From the NCBI GenBank assembly GCA_031256615.1, contig JAIRQG010000100.1:1-7937 (forward strand): a DNA stretch of 7,937 nt. Reading direction: 5' to 3'. The DNA is from Candidatus Methanoplasma sp. GTDB taxonomy: Archaea > Thermoplasmatota > Thermoplasmata > Methanomassiliicoccales > Methanomethylophilaceae. A program made the position numbers and the translations under genes. Every line of letters begins with the position of its first letter. Within the stretch, counting starts at the first letter, position 1. Positions 1 to 5,371 of the stretch are shown here, one piece after another. The notes beneath the pieces were generated by a model. That model did not search any database. It saw nothing but the letters and a program-made list of their open reading frames with translations, and was not told the origin of the DNA.

Positions 1-1855
1 CGCGGAACAGCCTTGCTAGTTTCACCGCATCGCCTGTTTCTTTGTATACCAGGCTTGAATCCACGACTATCCACTCTGTGTTAGGAATGTTCATTACAGG
101 GGCTATCCTCCTGAGTTCCAGGATCGCATCTTTATAGGGTACAACGGATAAAGTGGCCTCACCGTCGGTTATCAGGATCACATAGCACCTTTCTTCGGGA
201 TTCTTCCGGATGTAATTGAGCATATACTCCCTTATCTGAAGCAATGCCGGACCCAGCGGCGTACCGTCCCCCGTCGTTGTATTTTCAAGGATGTCGCATA
301 TCCCTTCAACAGACCTGGTAAACGGGACCGACACCCTCACTTCTCCCGTCCTGAATGTTAGCAGCGCGACCTTATCTCTGTGAACATAGCTGTCCATGAG
401 CATTGCCTTGACCCCGTTCTTTATGTAGCTCATCATCCCGCTCTTTACCAGAGAGCCGCTTACATCCACCGCGAAAAGGAAAGAACATGAGTCTCTTTTG
501 ACCCGTATCTTCTCTCTAATATCCTGCGGCTCTATGTTTATGCTCAGCCCTTTGTTCTCACGGGACCTCTGATACGGCGCTGCCGCGCGGACAGTGGCAT
601 CGAATGCTGGGTCCACCGATCTTCCTTCCGGTATCTTGAACCCTCTGTACCTTCCTGTCCGTTTGCTTACCGCTATGTTCTTCCTTTTTCCTGTATTTCC
701 GGCTATCTTGTGCAGACGTATGGACTCCACCTTATCCAGATCATCCAGGTTCTCTCTGACGGAGTCTGTTATCTCCGCCACAGTTCCGAGGTCCTCGATC
801 AAATATGACGGCTCATTCGAGAGATGGGTATGTTCAGGGCATTCCTCCGCTGTCTCTTCTGCATCCCCTGCCTCTTCTTCCGTTATTTCTTCTGTTTCTT
901 CCGCATCATCGGACATTATTATCTCGGTCTGCTTTTTTTCCTCGGATGCTGCTCCGCCTTTCTGCGCCTCTGTCGCGCTCTTTTCTTTTTCCGCATCCCT
1001 TCTTCTGTGCAGAAGGCACATGACCGCAGCGTCTTTGATATCGGCATCTGAGACCGCGGTCCTCCCGTCGAGAGCGGCCAGGACCCTTGACACCTTTGCC
1101 ACCGATATATCCGCACGGTGCCCTTTGACATCCAGATCCTTGCATACCGATGCTATTTTTCTGAGATCGGATCGTTTTATCTCCACATCTTTCAGCATCT
1201 TCCTGGCGTTTTCGATGCGCTGCAATATCTTTGCGTCATCCTCCGAGTACTTTTTTATGAACCCGTCGGGATCGGCTTCGTATTCCAGATTTGAAAAAAT
1301 TATCTCTTCTCTGACCGCCATGTCATCGGCGGTGTAGGATTGAACGCAGATGTCAAACCTGTCGGCTATGCCGTCCGGCAGCATCTGCTCGGCTGGATCC
1401 ATTGTCGCAATGACCATTGTTTCAACTTCATATTCCGCGGACATGCTTTCTCTCTCCACGATCACCTTCCCGGACCCGACGCATTCGAGTATGGAATTCA
1501 GCGTCTTCGGATCGAACAGATTGACATTGTCAAGATACAGGATGTTGCCGTTGGCCCTTTGCAGTATCCCTCCTTTTATCACGACCTTTCCATATTTGAT
1601 GGCATCTTCTATGTCAAGCCCGCCGAACAGCTGCTCGTCCGTGACATTCTGCGGTATGTTCAGTATCTCTCTTCCGGGAAGCATCTCCACAAAGGATCTT
1701 ACCATGACGCTTTTTGCTGTGCCTGTCGGACCTTTTATCAATACACCCAGAAGGTCGTCGTCTGCGGCGATGCACTCAAGTGCCTTTTTCGCAGTCTCCA
1801 TGCCTTTTACTGCGGAGAAAGGGAAACCGCTCCTCAACAGAACTGATGAATGCAT
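1..1855 (-). CDS. chlD: ChlD/BchD-type chelatase subunit (AAA+ and VWA domains), 3' end cut by window edge
   Basis: I translated this by hand: 618 codons are open from the ATG at 1855 to the left edge with no frameshift. Residues 1-285 are an AAA+ domain with Walker A GPTGTAKS (42-49) and a Walker B-like LYLDNVN (106-112). An Asn replaces the catalytic Glu, which fits the family pattern of a D subunit that is inactive or weak as an ATPase and acts as a platform for ChlI. Residues about 288-340 form a charged, Glu-rich linker. A VWA domain begins near 455 with MIDAS residues DVSGS (464-468), a TTGDGTPLG stretch (527-535) and ITDGE (562-566). The last few dozen residues are missing. The gene starts inside the end of chlI, so the two are surely co-transcribed and probably translationally coupled. 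In the family, I and D rings drive insertion of Mg or Co into a tetrapyrrole by a large H/CobN subunit. That subunit is not in the window, so the metal cannot be decided. Confidence 0.9.
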   Translation of the reverse strand, partial: MHSSVLLRSGFPFSAVKGMETAKKALECIAADDDLLGVLIKGPTGTAKSVMVRSFVEMLPGREILNIPQNVTDEQLFGGLDIEDAIKYGKVVIKGGILQRANGNILYLDNVNLFDPKTLNSILECVGSGKVIVERESMSAEYEVETMVIATMDPAEQMLPDGIADRFDICVQSYTADDMAVREEIIFSNLEYEADPDGFIKKYSEDDAKILQRIENARKMLKDVEIKRSDLRKIASVCKDLDVKGHRADISVAKVSRVLAALDGRTAVSDADIKDAAVMCLLHRRRDAEKEKSATEAQKGGAASEEKKQTEIIMSDDAEETEEITEEEAGDAEETAEECPEHTHLSNEPSYLIEDLGTVAEITDSVRENLDDLDKVESIRLHKIAGNTGKRKNIAVSKRTGRYRGFKIPEGRSVDPAFDATVRAAAPYQRSRENKGLSINIEPQDIREKIRVKRDSCSFLFAVDVSGSLVKSGMMSYIKNGVKAMLMDSYVHRDKVALLTFRTGEVRVSVPFTRSVEGICDILENTTTGDGTPLGPALLQIREYMLNYIRKNPEERCYVILITDGEATLSVVPYKDAILELRRIAPVMNIPNTEWIVVDSSLVYKETGDAVKLARLFR

Positions 1856-2871
1856 GTCCTTAATTCTCCGATGTCGAAAACAACCTCTTCAAAGGGTTTC
1901 CTCTTCACGCGGTGGGACATTACCATGGGCGCGACGGTTGCCATATCCTCTTTGCTTGCTTTCTCCTTTCCGTTCAGGGCCGCATAGGCCATCGCCGCCC
2001 TTACCATCGTTATGTCCGCTCTGTGGCCCTCCATCTCAAAATAGAGAGCGACGTGCGACGCCAATGCTATGAGGTCTTTATCCGGGAAATTGCCGGAGAG
2101 GATCTTCTTTGCTTCCACTATGCTGTCTTTTATTTTCTTGGTCTCTTCCGCACAGGATTCGGTGAACCCTATCGGGTCTGCGTCGAAGGCAAGCCTCCGC
2201 GACACTATCTCCGTCCTCGTCGACAGGTCCTTCTCTCCGTGTATCTCCACACACAGCCCGAATCTGTCGAGAAGCTGCGGCCTGATCTCCCCCTCTTCCG
2301 GGTTCATGGATCCCACAAGTACGAATTTTGAAGGATGTTCAAAGGATATTCCCTCCCTTTCAACATAGTTCACCCCCATTGCCGCGGCATCGAGGAGAAG
2401 ATCGACCATGTGGTCTTCCAAAAGATTCACCTCATCCACATACAGAAGGTTGCCGTTAGCCTGTGCCAATACGCCGGGCTCGAATTTCTTCTTCCCGGTG
2501 CTCAGAACATGCTCGATATCCAACGTTCCCGCTATCCTGTCCTCGGTGGCGCTCAGAGGCAGTTCGACCACGCGCATGGGGGATATCTCTGTTTCCAGTT
2601 TCACCCCGGACGCGATCGCCTCGGCGCAGTCGGGGCAGTACCTCTTGCTCTGCTTAGGATTGCAGCGGTACATGCACCCTTTGACATGTTCTACTTCCGG
2701 AAGTACTTGTGCCAGTGATCTGACCGTCGTCGATTTTGCGGTCCCTTTTTCACCTCTGATAAGTACCCCGCCTATACCTGGGTCCACAATGTTAAGGAGC
2801 AGTGCGGTTTTCATCTGCTCCTGCCCAACGATTGCGGCGAATGGGAATAACAACTGTTTTTCTTTTGACAT
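1834..2871 (-). CDS. chlI: ChlI/BchI-type chelatase ATPase subunit
   Basis: This 345-residue AAA+ ATPase has the usual length of the family. Visible motifs are Walker A GEKGTAKS (40-47), the family signature SATEDRIAG (107-115), Walker B LLYVDEVN (142-149) with an intact catalytic Glu, and an Arg-finger region RPQLLDRFG (197-205). Between Walker A and the signature lies a four-Cys insertion (C66, C70, C79, C82; CX3C and CX2C). I recall similar Cys clusters in archaeal and actinobacterial ChlI-like proteins, but plant and cyanobacterial ChlI largely lack it. The protein should form the ATP-hydrolysing ring that, with the D subunit encoded next, powers metal insertion into a corrin or porphyrin ring in the cytoplasm. 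The ATG at 2871 lies 25 nt from a TATA-like element, which suggests a leaderless mRNA. Cobaltochelatase (CobN partner) and Mg-chelatase roles are both possible; a role in cobalamin synthesis seems more likely in an archaeon, but that is inference. Confidence 0.93.
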   Translation of the reverse strand: MSKEKQLLFPFAAIVGQEQMKTALLLNIVDPGIGGVLIRGEKGTAKSTTVRSLAQVLPEVEHVKGCMYRCNPKQSKRYCPDCAEAIASGVKLETEISPMRVVELPLSATEDRIAGTLDIEHVLSTGKKKFEPGVLAQANGNLLYVDEVNLLEDHMVDLLLDAAAMGVNYVEREGISFEHPSKFVLVGSMNPEEGEIRPQLLDRFGLCVEIHGEKDLSTRTEIVSRRLAFDADPIGFTESCAEETKKIKDSIVEAKKILSGNFPDKDLIALASHVALYFEMEGHRADITMVRAAMAYAALNGKEKASKEDMATVAPMVMSHRVKRKPFEEVVFDIGELRTCIHQFC

Positions 2872-2890
2872 TATAATGACATTACTTTAT

Positions 2891-2900
2891 GTTTAATTAA
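2891..2900 (-). promoter_or_regulatory. TATA-like element of the chlI-chlD operon
   Basis: On the minus strand this reads TTAATTAAAC. Its centre is about 25 nt upstream of the A of the chlI start codon, the expected archaeal TATA-to-start-site distance. This implies a leaderless transcript beginning at or near the ATG. No Shine-Dalgarno sequence is seen before that ATG, which agrees. Confidence 0.5.
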
Positions 2901-3075
2901 CTCTCCGAACTACAAATTCCTTGGTCACGCAGAACACACAACAGCTATGCTGAACACAGAAAAAAACAGCGTCTGACAAAGTTCTTTCATTTCGAGCTGT
3001 TGCAGATTTTGCAACAACCGAATGCTTCCTGATCACTTCGGAGGCCTTTCTTAATATTTCACCATCTATGCTCAT
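2893..3075 (-). CDS. doubtful 60-residue ORF upstream of chlI
   Basis: This is an ATG-to-TAA reading frame of 60 residues that I do not recognise. The N-terminal half is charged and helix-like (SIDGEILRKASEVIRKH), while the C-terminal half is hydrophobic with four Cys (VFFCVQHSCCVFC). Its 3' end covers the chlI TATA-like element and it contains the 7-bp-arm inverted repeat. A TATA-like AATTTATTC (3088-3096) sits slightly too close for a leaderless start at 3075. It could be a small protein, a leader peptide, the remnant of a gene, or chance in AT-rich DNA; chance or a remnant is more likely. Confidence 0.2.
   Translation of the reverse strand: MSIDGEILRKASEVIRKHSVVAKSATARNERTLSDAVFFCVQHSCCVFCVTKEFVVRRVN
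2998..3016. repeat. inverted repeat, 7-bp arms and 5-nt spacer
   Basis: TGTTGCA (2998-3004) and TGCAACA (3010-3016) are exact inverted copies separated by GATTT. The size and spacing suit either a dimeric regulator operator or a short RNA hairpin. It lies about 125 nt upstream of the chlI start, far for a core-promoter operator. No T-run follows on either strand, so a terminator is not supported. Confidence 0.4.
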
Positions 3076-3199
3076 TTTGGAAAATGCGAATAAATTCTTT
3101 CCAAGGTCTTTGAGAGACGACCCGATATGATAAACAGAATTGTCTGCTATCGATAGTGCAATTATTAATGGCTGATGTTAAATACTAGCAATGGACCAC

Positions 3200-3239
3200 T
3201 TTCGGGTATTTTCGGACATGTCCCTAATTCTTTTAAGTA
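3200..3239 (+). promoter_or_regulatory. promoter with repeated TTTCGG and a palindrome, for the Cys-motif gene
   Basis: TTTCGG occurs at 3200-3205 and again at 3210-3215, exactly 10 nt apart (about one helical turn). The second copy runs into the perfect palindrome GGACATGTCC (3214-3223). A TATA-like TTTTAAGTA (3231-3239) follows, putting the start site near 3261, just ahead of the coding start. The arrangement resembles an archaeal promoter with factor-binding sites directly upstream of BRE/TATA. That reading is inference; a decayed insertion-sequence end is an alternative. Confidence 0.35.
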
Positions 3240-3272
3240 TCAAAATGGCAGGTAAGTATTTTGGAATATGCG

Positions 3273-3716
3273 ATGACGGAAGACAACCATTGCAGAGGAA
3301 GCCTCGGCACAGGCTCAGACATTCGGATGCACGACCCAGATTACTATGAGTTCATTGGTATCAGATGGTGCGAGCATTGCAGGCGGGAGACCTGCATATG
3401 TCCAAGGTACATCAAATCGCAGAGAGGAACGGTGCTCTGGATGCATGAGGACATGGGAGCAATGATGGTATCCATCGACGACGATATCCAGCCGGGGGAA
3501 ATGATCGGACGGTGCTATCATGAGATAGATCCTGAGAATGGTGTGGACTACGTGTATCAGCTGACAGATTACATGACGGGACCTCTGCACGGCTGCGTCT
3601 TTCAGGTAAAAAGGGTCGGCGACCGTTATACTCTGCCCGATGAGAACGGGCACATGAGAGGCATGGGCAGGAAAGCAAGGATCACTCCTCTTTTCAAATC
3701 ATCTATGCATAAGTGA
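3273..3716 (+). CDS. hypothetical protein with CX2CX4CXC motif
   Basis: I do not recognise the family. From the ATG at 3273 the product has 147 residues; an in-frame TTG at 3261 would add four. The ATG is preferred because GGA lies 7 nt upstream, although the support is thin. Near residue 33 it has CEHCRRETCIC (C33, C36, C41, C43), a knuckle-like group that could bind zinc, but only one tight cluster is evident. The rest is mixed polar and acidic, with many Asp, Met and Tyr and a basic C-terminus (GRKARITPLFKSSMHK). There is no signal peptide or membrane segment, so a cytoplasmic protein is likely. It stands alone, convergent with the membrane-protein gene 42 nt away and divergent from chlI. 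Codon use looks like that of its neighbours, so it is probably a real gene. A regulatory or nucleic-acid-binding role is only a guess. Confidence 0.6.
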   Translation: MTEDNHCRGSLGTGSDIRMHDPDYYEFIGIRWCEHCRRETCICPRYIKSQRGTVLWMHEDMGAMMVSIDDDIQPGEMIGRCYHEIDPENGVDYVYQLTDYMTGPLHGCVFQVKRVGDRYTLPDENGHMRGMGRKARITPLFKSSMHK

Positions 3717-3723
3717 ACTTATG
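3708..3723. repeat. short inverted repeat at the convergent gene ends
   Basis: CATAAGT (3708-3714) and ACTTATG (3717-3723) are exact inverted copies 2 nt apart, spanning the TGA stop of the Cys-motif gene. The gap is too small for a full hairpin loop, so at most five pairs could form in RNA. It sits between two convergent genes and may mark transcript ends, but neither side carries a clear T-run. Confidence 0.25.
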
Positions 3724-3758
3724 ATTATGCCGGGCTATATCTCCCTGAGCAATGATGC

Positions 3759-4910
3759 TCACCTCTGGCTGATGTTCACGTTACATGTGACCTCAAACAC
3801 GCCGGAATACTGCGTTATGAGCCTTGACTTCTGTTCGGCGAATTGGACTCCGTATGTGTCTGTGCCCGAATACCCTCCGTCGGCGTTTGAATAAGATATC
3901 TTGCCCGGCACTATCAGCGTAGGGGTCCAATAGAAATTAACGGTCTCATCTACATCGTGCCAGATGCTGTACTTGTTCAATGCGGAATTGGTCCCGTTAT
4001 TTTTGACGGTAACACCGTATCCGTCATACTCCCAGCTTGCCACAGGTAAGAGCGATACGAGTATCTGATCCCTTCCGTTTGATGATAACGGGGAGTACTC
4101 AAGCAGTTGCGATTGCCCGATGGATTCGATATATATGTTGGAAGTTGCTTTTCCGCCGCCCGGCATAGATTGGAGTCTGAAGTACGTTGCATAAAAGGTC
4201 TCATTGACCAACTCGATCTGAGAATAGTTCGTCATTCCTCTTATCCAGCCGTATTCGCTGCTTTTTACGTCAAAGAATGCAAAGGTGGTCTTGTACCAAT
4301 AAGAGTACATAGGGATCATACCTTTCACAAAAGCGTGTTGGCCGCTGTAGGCGGCATTGTCTGCCCACACATATGCTCTTTCGAGAGCCTCTCCCAAGTC
4401 GTCGACCACTGCACTGTAACAAGCCACATTGTCTCCCTTTGTGTTGTCTGTAAGAGGGTAGTAAAGAAGGCCGTATATTGCTGCGTTTTCAACGAATGCG
4501 CTTCTTCCCAAGCCTGTATTCTCTCCGCTGAATATGTCCGGCGATTCTCCTATGTATAAGATCGGAACCTTGGGGGACAGCACTTCATTCAACTTCAGGT
4601 TCTCCAACCCCGACCATTTGCTGTCCAGAAAGATGATCACCCGCTCGGAGCCGACGGGCATCTCGTTCTGAACAGTGACGTGGTCGGTACAGTTCTCAAA
4701 ATACGATTCCGTGGTCTGCTGATCCATATCATCAGAAACTACCACAACGGGCACATCGGTCTTCTCAGCGGAGATAAAATTGTCGTAGCCGCCGCCCTTG
4801 TAGTTATAGGGTGTGATGAGGTAAAACACAGCGCCTGTTGATGCTGCTATTATCAATACTATCGCGCAAACTGTGATGATTTTAATGTTGAGATCTGTGA
4901 GAAACCCCAT
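3759..4910 (-). CDS. hypothetical membrane-anchored extracytoplasmic protein
   Basis: The product has 383 residues from the ATG at 4910, chosen because a TATA-like element lies about 28 nt upstream (leaderless) and the hydrophobic segment then begins at residue 10. A longer frame from 4961 would add 17 residues that are encoded by the promoter DNA. One transmembrane segment spans about residues 10-32 (IIT...VFYLI) with a short cytoplasmic N-terminus. The remainder looks outside the cell: rich in Tyr, Ser, Asn and Gly with several N-X-S/T sites (NCT, NYS, NET, NGT, NIS). After the anchor come alternating hydrophobic strands (VPVVVVSDD, RVIIFLDS, VPILYIGES), suggesting an alpha/beta fold, then a Tyr/Trp-rich, probably beta-rich C-terminal half. 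I see no S-layer, adhesin-repeat or enzyme motif that I can name. It is divergent from the antitoxin gene, and its composition is somewhat more AT-rich than the flanking housekeeping genes. Confidence 0.75.
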   Translation of the reverse strand: MGFLTDLNIKIITVCAIVLIIAASTGAVFYLITPYNYKGGGYDNFISAEKTDVPVVVVSDDMDQQTTESYFENCTDHVTVQNEMPVGSERVIIFLDSKWSGLENLKLNEVLSPKVPILYIGESPDIFSGENTGLGRSAFVENAAIYGLLYYPLTDNTKGDNVACYSAVVDDLGEALERAYVWADNAAYSGQHAFVKGMIPMYSYWYKTTFAFFDVKSSEYGWIRGMTNYSQIELVNETFYATYFRLQSMPGGGKATSNIYIESIGQSQLLEYSPLSSNGRDQILVSLLPVASWEYDGYGVTVKNNGTNSALNKYSIWHDVDETVNFYWTPTLIVPGKISYSNADGGYSGTDTYGVQFAEQKSRLITQYSGVFEVTCNVNISQR

Positions 4911-4933
4911 ACTGACAATATAGTTGCCGTTTG

Positions 4934-4946
4934 AATATATATGTAT
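4934..4946 (-). promoter_or_regulatory. TATA-like element of the membrane-protein gene, next to a GTAT repeat
   Basis: On the minus strand this reads ATACATATATATT, centred about 28 nt upstream of the ATG at 4910, so a leaderless transcript is likely. Three tandem GTAT units (4943-4954, plus-strand reading) overlap its upstream edge. The same AT-rich segment is symmetrical enough that it could also fire to the right. Confidence 0.45.
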
Positions 4947-4982
4947 GTATGTATCTGCCAAAGAAGCGACAGTCGAAAATGT

Positions 4983-4992
4983 GATATTAATA
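4983..4992 (+). promoter_or_regulatory. TATA-like element of the antitoxin-like gene
   Basis: GATATTAATA is centred 26 nt upstream of the ATG at 5014, the usual archaeal distance to the transcription start. It therefore supports a leaderless mRNA starting at that ATG rather than at the ATG at 5008 or the TTG at 4924. Confidence 0.45.
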
Positions 4993-5013
4993 CAGAAAGA
5001 TCATTCAATGATT

Positions 5014-5367
5014 ATGACCGTAGTAAACACCACTCAGGCAAGGAAGGACCTGTACAACTTAGTCAAGAAGGTATTGGATGATGAAACGGTCATCATCACA
5101 TCAAAGAGGGGCAATGTCGTCATGCTTTCCGAAAGCAACTGGGAAGGGATCGAAGAGACGCTTTATCTCATGAGCAACCCTGAGTTCATGAAGGATGTAC
5201 GAGAAGCGCGCAACACTCCTGTTTCAGAACGTAAGGTATGGGGGTATAGTGCCGACGACCGGATTCGAACCGGTGAACTCCTACGAGAATGGATCTTGAG
5301 TCCATCGCCTTTGACCAGGCTTGGCAACATCGGCTTGTTTGAGTACGTAGTAACAAATGATAGATAA
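5014..5367 (+). CDS. YefM/Phd-like antitoxin with a tail read from antisense tRNA; no partner toxin
   Basis: Residues 1-76 match the YefM/Phd antitoxin pattern: MTVVNTTQARKDLYNLVKKV (DNA-binding N-terminus), VIITSKRGNVVMLSESNWEGIEETLYL (core) and a toxin-binding helix region ending near NTPVSERKVW. Relatives such as E. coli YefM are about 80-90 residues long. Here the frame continues to 117 residues because no stop appears: residues 79-107 are encoded by the antisense strand of tRNA-Leu and the last ten by the tRNA promoter region. The ATG at 5014 is chosen from family alignment and from the TATA spacing. A RelE/YoeB-type toxin gene normally follows directly, but here there is only the tRNA and then map. 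Antitoxins of this family bind their own promoter and neutralise an RNase toxin. This copy may be a solitary antitoxin, a DNA-binding regulator, or a fragment left after recombination at the tRNA. The family call is firm; the function of the extended protein is open. Confidence 0.75.
   Translation: MTVVNTTQARKDLYNLVKKVLDDETVIITSKRGNVVMLSESNWEGIEETLYLMSNPEFMKDVREARNTPVSERKVWGYSADDRIRTGELLREWILSPSPLTRLGNIGLFEYVVTNDR
5250..5334 (-). tRNA. tRNA-Leu, anticodon CAA
   Basis: The folded minus-strand gene is 85 nt. Acceptor arms GCCGATG and CGTCGGC pair fully with one T-G wobble, and the discriminator is A. The D arm is GCC/GGC. The anticodon stem is ATGGA/TCCAT with loop CTCAAGA, giving anticodon CAA for the TTG codon. 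A long class II variable arm (CTC-GTAG-GAG) is present, and the T arm is ACCGG-TTCGAAT-CCGGT. There is no intron, and CCA is not encoded (ACTATA follows), as is usual in archaea. It lies 37 nt after the map stop codon on the same strand, with its own TATA-like box. The antitoxin-like gene converges on it and covers it entirely in antisense. Confidence 0.97.
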
Positions 5368-5369
5368 AA
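5361..5369 (-). promoter_or_regulatory. TATA-like box of tRNA-Leu
   Basis: On the minus strand it reads TTTTATCTA, centred 31 nt upstream of the mature tRNA 5' end. That fits an archaeal TATA box with a transcription start a few nt before the tRNA. It lies just behind the map stop codon, so the tRNA can be made on its own or perhaps also by read-through from map. Confidence 0.55.
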
Positions 5370-5371
5370 CT

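Larger units (their letters stand above)
2872..3272. other. AT-rich intergenic region between chlI and the Cys-motif gene
   Basis: About 400 nt without a confident gene separate two divergently transcribed genes. It holds the chlI TATA-like element, the inverted repeat at 2998-3016, the doubtful 60-residue ORF, two perfect 10-bp palindromes (CTATCGATAG at 3147-3156 and GGACATGTCC at 3214-3223), and a TATA-like box for the rightward gene. I see no tRNA, rRNA, transposase or CRISPR repeat in it. It is clearly richer in A and T than the chelatase or map genes. Confidence 0.6.

Noticed and set aside
1..1855. A frameshift or broken ChlD gene
   Set aside because: All 618 codons to the window edge are open in one frame; only the window boundary truncates it.
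594..2072. Long plus-strand frames (594-1337, 1340-1846, 1350-2072) opposite the chelatase genes
   Set aside because: They are antisense to an uninterrupted ChlD frame with clear AAA+ and VWA motifs. Their products are low-complexity (Ser- or Phe-rich) and match nothing I know.
3147..3156. CTATCGATAG palindrome as an operator
   Set aside because: It is a single 10-bp palindrome with no promoter nearby; one such site is plausible by chance in this region.
4911..4961. Upstream extension of the membrane-protein gene to 4961
   Set aside because: The extra 17 residues are encoded by the AT-rich promoter. The ATG at 4910 fits both the TATA spacing and the position of the membrane anchor.
4924..5013. 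Earlier starts (TTG at 4924, ATG at 5008) for the antitoxin-like gene
   Set aside because: The family N-terminus begins at the ATG at 5014, which also has a TATA-like element 26 nt upstream. The upstream residues come from promoter DNA.
5250..5334. An intron in tRNA-Leu
   Set aside because: All arms pair and the anticodon loop is seven nt, so the 85-nt gene is complete without an intron.
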